Origin: CAIKZZ01 sp036742455
GTDB lineage: Bacteria > Pseudomonadota > Gammaproteobacteria > Steroidobacterales > Steroidobacteraceae
Direction of reading: 5' to 3'
Length of the DNA: 64,000 nt
Assembly (NCBI GenBank): GCA_036742455.1
Contig: DAINQU010000001.1
Span: forward strand, 1 to 64,000
Translations under genes and position numbers: made by a program
In this document: one piece after another, positions 9,246-18,439 of the stretch
Layout of the letters: each line of letters opens with the position of its first letter
Numbering within the stretch: position 1 is the first letter of the stretch
Notes under the pieces: model-generated
Told to the model about the DNA's origin: nothing
Databases searched by the model: none
Seen by the model: the letters and a program-made list of their open reading frames with translations, nothing else

Positions 9246-10019
9246 ATGAGTGATAGTCAGATTGAGCAGCCCTATTTGCTCGAGCGGCTCGACGCAGGGG
9301 TGCTGCATCTCACGCTGAACCGCCCGGCCAAGTACAACGTCTTGTCCGAGGCGATGATCGCTGCACTTCGTGAGCGGCTTGACCGTGCCGCGACGGATCC
9401 CGATGTTCGAGTCATCGTACTCGGGGCCGAAGGCAAAGCGTTTTGTGCGGGCCACGATCTGAACGAGATGGGTGCGGACCAGAATGAGACGGCTTTGCGG
9501 GCCTTATTTGCCCGCTGCTCGCAACTCATGCTCACGCTGCAGCGCCAACCTCAGCCTGTCATCGCGCGCGTTCAAGCCGTCGCCACGGCCGCGGGCTGTC
9601 AGTTGGTGGCGATGTGTGATTTGGCCATTGCCGCGGAGACTGCTCGGTTCGCTGTATCGGGCATCAATCTCGGGCTGTTTTGCTCGACACCGTCCGTGGC
9701 ACTGTCGCGTAATGTGTCGCGCAAGGACGCGTTGGAGATGCTGCTCACCGGTGACTTTATCGACGCGCGGTCTGCACTGGCGAAAGGGTTAGTGAATCGA
9801 GTGGTCCCGTTGGAGCAACTGGATGAGGCGGTGCGCGCGCTCTGCGATTCGATTATCGCCAAGTCGCCACAGGCCATTGCAGCGGGGAAAGCGCTGTTTT
9901 ATCGCCAGATCGAATGCGGTATTGAGCAAGCCTACGACATCGCGGGCCAAGCCATGGCTTGTAACGCGACCTTTCCGGACGCGCGCGCCGGTATCGCACG
10001 GTTTACGCGCAAGGCGTAA
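9246..10019 (+). CDS. Crotonase-fold protein (ECHDC3-like) lacking both catalytic Glu
   Basis: A 257-residue enoyl-CoA hydratase/isomerase superfamily protein. Acyl-CoA binding features are clear: LNRPAKYNVLSEAM, CAGHDLNEM (oxyanion hole) and AAGCQLVAMCDLAIA. The two acid-base glutamates of crotonase are replaced: Gln119 stands at the first position and Gly139 (FAVSGINLG) at the second. The GHDL..M block resembles the ECHDC3 branch, so simple hydratase activity is doubtful. Start ATG 9246 has GGAG about 9 bases upstream; a TTG at 9219 is in frame. Its stop overlaps the convergent gene by 17 bp. Confidence 0.84.
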   Translation: MSDSQIEQPYLLERLDAGVLHLTLNRPAKYNVLSEAMIAALRERLDRAATDPDVRVIVLGAEGKAFCAGHDLNEMGADQNETALRALFARCSQLMLTLQRQPQPVIARVQAVATAAGCQLVAMCDLAIAAETARFAVSGINLGLFCSTPSVALSRNVSRKDALEMLLTGDFIDARSALAKGLVNRVVPLEQLDEAVRALCDSIIAKSPQAIAAGKALFYRQIECGIEQAYDIAGQAMACNATFPDARAGIARFTRKA

Positions 10020-10638
10020 CCCGCTCCTCCATGGCTGCTACCAGTCCGCGGACCTCATTCAGGGCCGCGCGTCGGGCCGGCTTGCCGTCGCTTGCCGACA
10101 GCGGCGCCTGGCGGATGCCATCCCGTGGAAACACGATGGCCTCAAACGGGATCTCGTCCACGTCGAACTCCAGCGTGGGTAGCAGCAGATATCGCTCGGC
10201 ATTCATGCGAACTCTCTGCTCGCCCACGTTGTAGCGAACACGTTGATCCATCAGCCGCATGCTGATGCTTTCCGGAAAGTCGCAAAAAAGATGCAGTGCG
10301 ACCGCCTGGTACGGCGTCGCCGTGCCGGTGAGAACCGGCCCGACCAGTCTGGGCTCAAACTCTGCCAGCAACTCCATCGCCGCCACGGCGGCCTGTCGCT
10401 GCAATGTGAGCGTGTCCTCGTGAGTTTCGGCCGCGTAGAGGCGCTGATACTCCGCCAGGGCGGCATCGATCTCGGCGTTTTTCGGAAGGACAGCGTATTC
10501 GCTCGCGCCCAGACGCTCCGCGGCCTTGCGCTTGGCAAAGCCGTAGTCGTCGATGCCGTGTTCGAACATGATCCGAGCAGCTTCCTGCGCGAGCGCGACG
10601 CGAATGTCGTCGCCTCGAATTGAGCGGGGACGGGTCAT
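10003..10638 (-). CDS. Conserved protein of unknown function
   Basis: A 211-residue soluble protein. I do not recognise a named family with confidence. The N-terminal part (IRVALAQEAARIMFEHGI, then RKAAERLGA and LPKNAEIDAALAEYQRLY) is helical. The C-terminal half contains GPVLTGTATPYQAVALHLFCDF, which loosely resembles the GS-containing opening of nucleotidyltransferase folds, but no Asp pair is convincing. Composition and codon use look like its neighbours. It begins 60 bases downstream of mrcA on the same strand and converges on the crotonase-like gene. Confidence 0.7.
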   Translation of the reverse strand: MTRPRSIRGDDIRVALAQEAARIMFEHGIDDYGFAKRKAAERLGASEYAVLPKNAEIDAALAEYQRLYAAETHEDTLTLQRQAAVAAMELLAEFEPRLVGPVLTGTATPYQAVALHLFCDFPESISMRLMDQRVRYNVGEQRVRMNAERYLLLPTLEFDVDEIPFEAIVFPRDGIRQAPLSASDGKPARRAALNEVRGLVAAMEERVTPCA

Positions 10639-10698
10639 GTGATCACCCTTCTACCAGACCCGACGACTCTAGCATCGGCCCGAGTGCAGGGCGAGCGA

Positions 10699-13203
10699 TC
10701 AGAAGATTTGCTCATCGGTGGTCGCCGAGCCCGGTTTCCCTGCCGCCGCGCCTGCACCATCTCCGGCCAGGCCACCCGCGCCGGGCAGGCGGCCGGTCAG
10801 AAAGAACTCAAAAATCACCTCCGGATCATTGGGCTTTGCGATGGCGCCCGTCGTGGGCGAAATACGTGCGGTGACAATGCCCTCTGGCTGCGGCAACCGG
10901 TGTTCGGGTTTGCCGGCCAGTGCTTCGCCCATGAAATAAACCCAAATCGGCAAGGCCGTGTGTCCGCCTTCCTCGTTTGCACCGAGGGAGCGCTCTTGAT
11001 CAAAGCCCACCCACGCCGTCGCGACGATGTCGGCATTGAAGCCGGAAAACCAGGTGTCCCGCCGATCGTTGGTCGTACCGGTCTTACCGGCAATATCGTC
11101 GCGCTTTAAGGCCAGAGCGCGCCGCGCGGTGCCTTTGCGAATCACATCGCGCATAAGGTCGGTCATCAAGAACGCATTCGCCGGGCTGATCACGCGCGGC
11201 GCGAGGTTGCGCGCCGGTCCCTTATGGGCCGCGGGCTCTGTCGGCGGCGTGTCTGCCGCCACCGTCTCCGGGGCGGTCGCTCCGGGCGGCAATGGCAGCG
11301 GAGGCTCGACCGGTACATCGCACTCTAGACACGCCACCGCCGGGTTCGCCGCCATGATGACTTTGCCGTACGCGTCTTCCACGCGATCAATCAGGTAGGG
11401 GGTTACCCGGAATCCGCCGTTGGCGAATACGGCGTAGCCGCGCGCCATTTGCAGCGGCGTCAATTGTGCGGTGCCCAATGCCACGGTGAGGTTGTGCGGC
11501 AGTTCCGCCGGCTCAAACCCAAAACGTTGAGCATAATCAATGGCATAGTCGACGCCGAGCGACCGTAGTATGCGGATTGAGACGAGGTTACGCGACCGCG
11601 CCAACGCATCGCGCAGACGCGTGGGCCCGTAGAAGTGGCGCGAGTCGTTTTCAGGGCGCCACAAGCCCTCTAGGCCTGAGCCCTCGATGACGATCGGTGC
11701 ATCCAGGACCATCGTGGCGGGGGTGAAGCCCTGCTCGAGCGCGCCCGAATAGATGAATGGCTTGAAACTGGATCCGGGCTGCCGGCGCGCCTGAACGACG
11801 CGGTTGAATTTGCTCGCGTAATAATCAAAACCGCCCACCAACGCACTGATGGCTCCGTCTTGCGGATCGAGCGCAACAAACGCGCCTTGCGCTTGGGGAA
11901 CCTGTGCCAACAATCCCGCGCCGTCGCGGGTCGGCAGGACGTAAACCACGTCGCCAACCGCCACGATGTCCGATGCCTGGCGTGGGGCAGTGCCGTTCCG
12001 TCGTGCCCACGATAGGCCGGCTTCCCAAGGAAGCGCGTAACGGCGCCCGTCCCGCCCGGTGACGGTGACGGACCGCCCTTCGACGCTCATGACCACGGCC
12101 GGTACGAGTCCCCCCACGACCGGGAAACTATCCAGCATCTGCACCGCCTCGCCGGCTGAACTGGGCAAATGATCCGTATGTCCCGTCGCACCTCGCCAAC
12201 CGTGGCGGCGGTCGTATTCCAGCAGGGCCGCCCGAACCGCCCAGTCGGCGGTGCGCTGCAGGCGACTGTCCACCGACGTGTAGATCCGGTAGCCCGCCGT
12301 GTACAGGTCGGCGCCGTACGTGTCGGCGAGCTGAGCGCGGACCATTTCTGCAACATACGGCGCGTCGACCTCCACGCGCAGTCCGTGCTCGGTCGTCTCG
12401 ATCGGCTCAGCGGTGGCCGCATCGTGCTGCGCTTGGGTAATAAAGCCTTTTTCGAGCATGCGGCGCAGCACATAGGCGCGACGCTGCAGTGCTCGGTCGG
12501 GGTTGGTGACGGGATTCAACGTCGACGGGGCTTTCGGCAGACCGGCGATGGTGGCGATCTGACCGAGACTGAGCTCCCGCAGCGGCTTCCCGTAGTACAC
12601 CTCCGCAGCCGCGCCGACCCCATACGCCCTCTCGCCCAAGAAAATTTTGTTCAGATAGAGGGTCAGAATCTCCTGCTTGGAGAATTCGTGCTCCATCCGC
12701 AGCGACAAAATGATCTCGCGCAGCTTTCGGCGGAGATTCTTTTCGGGCGTCAGGAAGATGTTTCGGGCCAGCTGCATCGTGATGGTGCTACCACCCTGAC
12801 GCGCTTCACCGGTGAATCCCGACACGATCGCTGCGCGAATCAGACCGAACGTGTCGATTCCCCCGTGACTGAAGAACCGGTCATCCTCGGCCGCCAAGAA
12901 GGCGTTTACGACCGGCTTAGGGATGTCTTCAAACCGGACCGGCGTACGCCGTTGGTCGCCGATCTGGGCCAGCAGCCTCCCGTCGCGGCTATAGATACGC
13001 AACGGGACCTGTAGGCGTACGTCCCGCAAGGTAGCGACGTCCGGCAACCCTGGCGCCAAATAGTAGTAAGTGCCTATTCCGGCAAGAAAAATTGCGCCAA
13101 TGGCGCCCAATAAACCGCCGCCGATCAGGGTAGCAGTACGTCGCTGTGACGGATTGCGCAGAAGCGAGACCAAGAGTGGATCCCATCGTGGAGGACCGTG
13201 CAT
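10699..13203 (-). CDS. mrcA: Penicillin-binding protein 1A, bifunctional peptidoglycan synthase
   Basis: An 834-residue class A PBP that polymerises and cross-links peptidoglycan at the periplasmic face. One N-terminal membrane helix lies at about 27-46. The GT51 glycosyltransferase domain has EDDRFFSHGGID with catalytic Glu106 and GGSTITMQLARN. The transpeptidase motifs are Ser478-SF-Lys481, SRN at 537-539 and KTGT at 707-710. A Pro/Ala-rich insert at about 630-665 precedes the KTG block. Divergent from pilM, an arrangement widely seen in Gammaproteobacteria. Confidence 0.96.
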   Translation of the reverse strand: MHGPPRWDPLLVSLLRNPSQRRTATLIGGGLLGAIGAIFLAGIGTYYYLAPGLPDVATLRDVRLQVPLRIYSRDGRLLAQIGDQRRTPVRFEDIPKPVVNAFLAAEDDRFFSHGGIDTFGLIRAAIVSGFTGEARQGGSTITMQLARNIFLTPEKNLRRKLREIILSLRMEHEFSKQEILTLYLNKIFLGERAYGVGAAAEVYYGKPLRELSLGQIATIAGLPKAPSTLNPVTNPDRALQRRAYVLRRMLEKGFITQAQHDAATAEPIETTEHGLRVEVDAPYVAEMVRAQLADTYGADLYTAGYRIYTSVDSRLQRTADWAVRAALLEYDRRHGWRGATGHTDHLPSSAGEAVQMLDSFPVVGGLVPAVVMSVEGRSVTVTGRDGRRYALPWEAGLSWARRNGTAPRQASDIVAVGDVVYVLPTRDGAGLLAQVPQAQGAFVALDPQDGAISALVGGFDYYASKFNRVVQARRQPGSSFKPFIYSGALEQGFTPATMVLDAPIVIEGSGLEGLWRPENDSRHFYGPTRLRDALARSRNLVSIRILRSLGVDYAIDYAQRFGFEPAELPHNLTVALGTAQLTPLQMARGYAVFANGGFRVTPYLIDRVEDAYGKVIMAANPAVACLECDVPVEPPLPLPPGATAPETVAADTPPTEPAAHKGPARNLAPRVISPANAFLMTDLMRDVIRKGTARRALALKRDDIAGKTGTTNDRRDTWFSGFNADIVATAWVGFDQERSLGANEEGGHTALPIWVYFMGEALAGKPEHRLPQPEGIVTARISPTTGAIAKPNDPEVIFEFFLTGRLPGAGGLAGDGAGAAAGKPGSATTDEQIF

Positions 13204-13387
13204 AGTAACGGCGTCTCATCCGGCGCGCAGCGCCGAAGGAACGCGGCCGTCCGCTCCGATCGCCACTCTTGCCTACAAGCGTGACTGCGATCACGTTCCA
13301 TTTAACAGTTTGTTGCTATAAAGTTCCTCCGGATTCCTCCTACGAGGCGGCAACAAGGCGGATTAGCGTCTTGTTTATCAAGGAATT

Positions 13388-14473
13388 ATGAAGTTCGCGC
13401 TGCCCAAACTGAGCTTGCCATTTCGTACCGCCTCCCGGCCGCTGATCGGCTTGGACATTACGACCTCATCCATCAAGCTGATTGAGTTGTCGCAATCGGG
13501 TGGCACGTATCGCGTCGAAGCCTATGCGGCCGAGGCGACCCCACCGAGCGCTATCAACGAAAAAGCGATCGTGGACGCGGACGCTGTCGGTGATGCGATC
13601 CGTCGCGCGGCTAAGCGCGCCGGCGCCCGGGCCAAAGAAGCCGCTGTCGCCATCTCGGGCGATGCCGTGATCACAAAGTCGATCCAGATGCCTCGCAGCC
13701 TCTCGGCACGCGATCTTGAGATGCAGATCGACTTGCAGGCCGACCAATACATTCCGTATCCCATGGACGAAGTCAGTTACGACTTCGAAGTGCTGGGGAC
13801 GTCCGACAAAGACCCGGAATTGGTCGACATTTTGCTCGTCGCCACGCGCACCGAGAACGTTGAGCAGCGCCAAGCGGCGGTCGTCGCGGCGGGACTGGTG
13901 CCGCGCATTGTCGACGTGGAGGCCTATGCGCTCCAAAACGCGTGCCGATTGCTGACGCACCAGATGCCTCACGGTGGTTCCGGGACGGTCGCGGTCGTTG
14001 ATTTCGGGGCGAGTACGACGACATTCAGTGTGCTGCGCAACCACATCGTGGTCTACACGCGCGACTTCGCCTTTGGCGGAACGCAATTGACGGAAGAAAT
14101 CATGCGGACCTACGGCCTGACCGTGGAAGAGGCCGGTCGCGCCAAAAAAGAGGGTGGGCTGCCGTCGAACTATCAGCCGGAAGTCCTCGATCCCTTCATC
14201 GACGATATGACGCAACAAGTCACTCGCAGTCTGCAGTTCTACCTGGCCTCGGGTACGGGCCGCGAAACGCCAGAGATTATTCTTGTCTGTGGCGGCTGCG
14301 CCAACATACCCGGCGTTGCTGACGTGATCGCGAGCCGCGTGGGCATCCCCGCCGAGCGCGGCGACCCGCTCGGTCAGATGAAAATCTCGACCAAGGCGAA
14401 GGCTCAAGGGGTCCGTAAGGATGCCACGGCGCTGCTCACGGCCTGCGGGCTTGCGCTGCGGAGTTTCGACTGA
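13388..14473 (+). CDS. pilM: Type IV pilus assembly protein PilM
   Basis: A 361-residue cytoplasmic actin-like (FtsA/MreB fold) ATPase that forms the cytoplasmic ring of the pilus machine and binds the PilN tail. GLDITTSSIKLIEL is the phosphate-1 motif, and VVDFGASTTTFSVL the phosphate-2 motif. AAGLVPRIVDVEAYALQNA and CGGCANIPG complete the fold. The ATG follows AAGGA. First gene of pilMNOPQ; its stop shares one base with the pilN start (TGATG), indicating translational coupling. Confidence 0.96.
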   Translation: MKFALPKLSLPFRTASRPLIGLDITTSSIKLIELSQSGGTYRVEAYAAEATPPSAINEKAIVDADAVGDAIRRAAKRAGARAKEAAVAISGDAVITKSIQMPRSLSARDLEMQIDLQADQYIPYPMDEVSYDFEVLGTSDKDPELVDILLVATRTENVEQRQAAVVAAGLVPRIVDVEAYALQNACRLLTHQMPHGGSGTVAVVDFGASTTTFSVLRNHIVVYTRDFAFGGTQLTEEIMRTYGLTVEEAGRAKKEGGLPSNYQPEVLDPFIDDMTQQVTRSLQFYLASGTGRETPEIILVCGGCANIPGVADVIASRVGIPAERGDPLGQMKISTKAKAQGVRKDATALLTACGLALRSFD

Positions 14474-15066
14474 TGCCGCGCATTAACCTTTTGCCGTGGC
14501 GACAGTTAGAGCGCGCCCGTCGGCAGCGCGAATTCGGCTTGGCGGTGGTCGGAGCGGTACTGTCTGCCGCGGCGGTGACCCTCATGACCAGCTGGGCATT
14601 TACGGCGGCGATTGATCGCCAAAACGATCGAAATCTGCTGCTGAAGCATGAAATCGCAGAGCTCGATAAGCAGATCACCGAGATCCGTGATCTCGAGAAT
14701 CAGAAACAGCGCCTCGTCGCGCGCATGGAAATCATCTCGAAGCTCCAGCGCAGTCGACCTGAGGTGGTCCATGTCTTCGATCAATTGGTTCGGACGTTGC
14801 CGGACGGCGTGTATCTGACCTCGGTCAAGCAGACGGATAAGCGGATCGAGTTGCGCGGCATTGCGCAATCCTCCACCCGGGTCTCGACGTTCATGCGCAA
14901 TATTGAGAGCTCAGACTGGCTCACCAACCCCGAACTGCAGGTCATTGAGGCCACCAAAACGGGAGTAGGGTCGGATTTCACTCTGTTTGCGACCCAAAAG
15001 AGCGTCGAGCCGGAAGCGGCCGTCGGCGCAACTCATCGGGCTCCGCACATCGGCGGGAAGTCATGA
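14473..15066 (+). CDS. pilN: Type IV pilus assembly protein PilN
   Basis: A 197-residue bitopic inner-membrane protein. The short cytoplasmic N-terminus MPRINLLPWRQLERARRQ contains the conserved INLLPWR that docks into PilM. One membrane helix follows at about 24-44, then a coiled coil (DRNLLLKHEIAELDKQITEIRDLENQKQRL) and a periplasmic ferredoxin-like domain. It pairs with PilO to form the inner-membrane alignment complex. ATGA overlap with pilO. Confidence 0.95.
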   Translation: MPRINLLPWRQLERARRQREFGLAVVGAVLSAAAVTLMTSWAFTAAIDRQNDRNLLLKHEIAELDKQITEIRDLENQKQRLVARMEIISKLQRSRPEVVHVFDQLVRTLPDGVYLTSVKQTDKRIELRGIAQSSTRVSTFMRNIESSDWLTNPELQVIEATKTGVGSDFTLFATQKSVEPEAAVGATHRAPHIGGKS

Positions 15067-15713
15067 AGTTCTTTGACGATCTGCGAGAACTGGATCGCAA
15101 AGACATCGGGCGCTGGCCGGCTCACTTCCGAGCGCTCGCGGTCGGCCTCATCTTCCTTGTCCTGACCGCGGTATTCGTCTACCTCCTGCCAGTCAGCAAC
15201 CAGCTGCCAGACCTGGATCGCGCCAAAGACGAAGAAGCCCAGCTGATGAAGACGTTTGACGAGCGTCAGATGAAGGCGGCAAATTTCGAAGCCTATAAAT
15301 CTCAACTGTCGGATATGCAGCGGTCCTTCGGCGCCATGCTGCGGCAGCTGCCGGGACGTACCGAGGTGCCGAGCTTGCTGGTCGATATCTCCCAGACGGG
15401 ACTCGGCGCGGGTCTACAGGAAAAACTGTTCCAGCCCGCCCCGGAGATACGCAAAGACTTTTATGCCGAACTGCCCATCAAGATTCGTTTGACGGGTACC
15501 TATCATCAGTTTGGCAGTTTCGTGAGTGGCATTGCTTCGCTGCCACGAATCGTCACCCTACACGACATATCGATTGTCCCTGACAGTAAGGACGGCAGTG
15601 CGGAGCGTCTGACCTTGGACGTGACAGCGAAAACATATCGCTACCTAGACGAAGCGGAGATGGCGCCTGGCGAACATCATCCCGTCCCTGTCGTAACGGG
15701 TGCAAAGCCATGA
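15063..15713 (+). CDS. pilO: Type IV pilus assembly protein PilO
   Basis: A 216-residue bitopic inner-membrane partner of PilN. The N-terminal cytoplasmic stretch reads MKFFDDLRELDRKDIGRWPAHFR, then a membrane helix, a coiled coil (DRAKDEEAQLMKTFDERQMKAANFEAYKSQL) and the GTYHQFGSFVSGIASLPRIVTLHDI block typical of PilO ferredoxin-like domains. Stop and start overlap by ATGA with both pilN and pilP. Confidence 0.95.
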   Translation: MKFFDDLRELDRKDIGRWPAHFRALAVGLIFLVLTAVFVYLLPVSNQLPDLDRAKDEEAQLMKTFDERQMKAANFEAYKSQLSDMQRSFGAMLRQLPGRTEVPSLLVDISQTGLGAGLQEKLFQPAPEIRKDFYAELPIKIRLTGTYHQFGSFVSGIASLPRIVTLHDISIVPDSKDGSAERLTLDVTAKTYRYLDEAEMAPGEHHPVPVVTGAKP

Positions 15714-16228
15714 GGCGATCATATTGGACGTCTGTGGGCGGCATCGTTGCCGCGATGTGCTTGCTCGGTGGCTGCGGCGGTGGGACCGCCGAACTCAAAA
15801 AAGAGTTAGAAGAGCACCGCAAACGCGCCGGTGCGCACGTGGAGCCATTGCCGCAGGTGAAAACCTACGAGAGCTTCCAGTACGACCCGTCGGGTCTACG
15901 ATCACCGTTCCAGCCGAGCGTCTCGACCACCGCGACGGCGACTGCCGGACCGAGACCCGACACGCATCGTAGTCGCGAGTTTTTGGAAAATTATCCACTC
16001 GACACGTTGAAGCTCGTCGGCACGATCCGAATGGCAGGTCATACCTACGGGTTGATCCAGACCAAGGATGGCCTCGTTCACCGAGTGCTGCCCGGAAATC
16101 ATGTTGGACAGAACGACGGCCGCATCACGGCCATTACGGATTCGCGAATTTCCGTCACGGAACTTGTGCCGGACGGCGCAGGTGGATACGTCGAACGCAC
16201 GGCGGCCATCCAGACCGCGAGCAATTGA
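15710..16228 (+). CDS. pilP: Type IV pilus lipoprotein PilP
   Basis: A 172-residue lipoprotein with lipobox LLGGC near residue 21. A disordered linker includes YDPSGLRSPFQPSV, the conserved RSPF segment. The beta domain (YPLDTLKLVGTIRMAGHTYGLIQTKDGLVHRVLPGNHVGQNDGRI) binds the PilQ secretin periplasmic domain and links it to PilNO. Fourth gene of the operon. A good GGGGAG ribosome site lies before the next gene. Confidence 0.95.
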   Translation: MRRSYWTSVGGIVAAMCLLGGCGGGTAELKKELEEHRKRAGAHVEPLPQVKTYESFQYDPSGLRSPFQPSVSTTATATAGPRPDTHRSREFLENYPLDTLKLVGTIRMAGHTYGLIQTKDGLVHRVLPGNHVGQNDGRITAITDSRISVTELVPDGAGGYVERTAAIQTASN

Positions 16229-16251
16229 ATTAGTTTGGGGAGTATAGAGTC

Positions 16252-18399
16252 ATGAAGGGCATCTACGGCCGATACACGGCGGGCTCACGCGGCGCGGCGG
16301 CGATGCTTTTCGCAAGTTTCATGATGTTAGCCGTTCGGCCTGCGCTGGCTGCCGACTCGCCGAACCGACTGGAATCGATCGATGTCACCGCGTTACCGGG
16401 GAAGCAAGTGGAATTGCGGCTGCACACCAGTGCGGCTCCGCCTACCCCTCTCACGTTTACGATTGATAAGCCCGCACGCATCTCCGTCGATCTGCCCGGC
16501 GTGAGCGTTGCGCTCGACCATCGCAAAATCGACGTACATGCCGGTGGGATCGACTCCATTGTCGCGGCAGAAGGCAACGGTCGTACACGACTCGTTCTAA
16601 ACATGGATCATCTGCTGCCGTATGCGACGCGCGTCGACGGCGATACATTGGTCATGACCGTCGGCGGTGCGGCGGTGCTTCCCAATGGGCCGACCGTCGC
16701 ATCCTCGCCGGCAGCCCCGGCGCCGGTTCGACACGTCTCCTCCATCGATTTTCGGCGCGCCGAGGACGGAACCGGACGCTTACTCGTTGGCCTGTCCGAC
16801 CCCCATACGCCCATCAACTTGGTGCAAGAGGGATCCAAGGTGATCGTTGATCTCGCCGGCGCGGATCTCGGTCCTGAGTTGATCAAGAAGTACGACGTAT
16901 CCGACTTTGCCACGCCGGCGACGGCATTCGATGCGCGCCGCACCGATGGCGGAGCCCGGCTGACGATAGCGACCAAGGGTGAATTTGAAACGCTCGCGTA
17001 CCAAAGTGACGATCAGTACGTCGTCGAATTCCGCGATGCGCACGCCAAAGGGCGTGGTACCGATGACAAGAAGGAATACACCGGCGAGCGGTTGACCCTG
17101 AATTTCCAGGATATCGATGTGCGTGCGGTGTTGCAGTTACTGGTCGATACGAGCGGCCAGAACATCGTGGTCAGTGACAGCGTTCAAGGCAGCGTTACGC
17201 TACGCCTGCAGAACGTGCCGTGGGACCAGGCGCTGGATGTCGTGATGCGCAGCAAGGGCTTGGCCATGCGTAAGCGTGACAACGTCATCATGGTTGGACC
17301 GGCCGACGAACTGGCGAATCGGGAAAAAGCCGAGTTGCAAGCGCGCAAAGAAGCAGACGAATTATCGCCTCTGCGTTCCGAGTACGTTCAGATCAACTAC
17401 GCCAAAGTGTCCGATTTGGCGGGTCTGATTAAGGGGAAATCGGGCAACTCGCTGTTGTCGCAGCGCGGCAGCGTGGCGATTGATGAGCGGACCAACACCC
17501 TGTTGCTTCAGGATACGGCTGAGCGCATTGCGGATATACGACGCTTGGTCGGCACCTTGGACGTGCCGGTCCGGCAGGTTCTGATTGAAACTCGGGTGGT
17601 CATCGTCAACGATGATTTTACGCGTCAGCTCGGTGTGCGATTGGGTACCACGGATGTGCGCGCGCAAGGTTCGAACGGGCTGGTCTCGGTCTCCGGTAGC
17701 GCAGCGGCCAACAACACCATCGTCAGTTCTGCGCTCACGAATTTGCAGTCGGGCTCGTCCGCTTTTCCAGTCAGTATTCCTACGGCGGCCTCGAGCTACC
17801 TCGACCGCTATAACGTCAACCTGCCGGTCGCGAACCCCGCTGGCCAGATTGCGGCATCGGTTCTGTCGGGCAACTACCTCGTCGATCTCGAGCTCTCCGC
17901 GGCGCAAGCGGAAAACCGTGCGGATATTGTGTCCAGTCCCCACGTGATTACGTCCAATCAAAAAGAAGCCACGATTGAGCAGGGCACCGAGATCCCCTAT
18001 CAGGAGTCTGCGTCATCCGGCGCGACGACCACGCAGTTCAAGAAAGCGACCTTGTCGATGAAGGTGCGGCCGCAAATTACGCCTGACAACCGCGTGATCC
18101 TGAATTTAACGGTGACCAAGGACAGCGTCGGTCAGCTGGTGCAGAGTGCTACTGGCGGCCAAGTTCCATCCATTGATACCCGGACCATTACTACCGAAGT
18201 GCTCGTCAACGACGGACAGACGGTTGTACTCGGCGGCATCATGGAGACTGCGCGCAGCCATTCCTCCAATAAGGTTCCGATGTTGGGTGACTTGCCCGTG
18301 CTCGGGAATTTGTTCAAAACCCAAACCAAGGTCAACAACAAGGACGAACTGTTGATCTTTGTGACGCCCAAAATTCTGCACGACGGTGGCAACCAGTAA
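16252..18399 (+). CDS. pilQ: Type IV pilus secretin PilQ
   Basis: A 715-residue outer-membrane secretin through which the pilus passes. A signal peptide ends near ALAADS. Two AMIN (peptidoglycan-binding) domains lie at about 40-130 and 165-265. An STN/N0-N1 region follows (LTLNFQDIDVRAVLQLLVDTSGQNIVVSD, about 280-350), then a secretin_N domain (SEYVQINYAKVSDLAGLI) and the C-terminal secretin barrel (PVRQVLIETRVVIV to GDLPVLGNLFKT). Length is typical for proteobacterial PilQ. The final pil gene; an Ig-repeat lipoprotein follows after 40 bases. Confidence 0.96.
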   Translation: MKGIYGRYTAGSRGAAAMLFASFMMLAVRPALAADSPNRLESIDVTALPGKQVELRLHTSAAPPTPLTFTIDKPARISVDLPGVSVALDHRKIDVHAGGIDSIVAAEGNGRTRLVLNMDHLLPYATRVDGDTLVMTVGGAAVLPNGPTVASSPAAPAPVRHVSSIDFRRAEDGTGRLLVGLSDPHTPINLVQEGSKVIVDLAGADLGPELIKKYDVSDFATPATAFDARRTDGGARLTIATKGEFETLAYQSDDQYVVEFRDAHAKGRGTDDKKEYTGERLTLNFQDIDVRAVLQLLVDTSGQNIVVSDSVQGSVTLRLQNVPWDQALDVVMRSKGLAMRKRDNVIMVGPADELANREKAELQARKEADELSPLRSEYVQINYAKVSDLAGLIKGKSGNSLLSQRGSVAIDERTNTLLLQDTAERIADIRRLVGTLDVPVRQVLIETRVVIVNDDFTRQLGVRLGTTDVRAQGSNGLVSVSGSAAANNTIVSSALTNLQSGSSAFPVSIPTAASSYLDRYNVNLPVANPAGQIAASVLSGNYLVDLELSAAQAENRADIVSSPHVITSNQKEATIEQGTEIPYQESASSGATTTQFKKATLSMKVRPQITPDNRVILNLTVTKDSVGQLVQSATGGQVPSIDTRTITTEVLVNDGQTVVLGGIMETARSHSSNKVPMLGDLPVLGNLFKTQTKVNNKDELLIFVTPKILHDGGNQ

Positions 18400-18439
18400 T
18401 GCATGAGGAGCGGTCGCCGCGCGACCCGGAGTACGTCCG

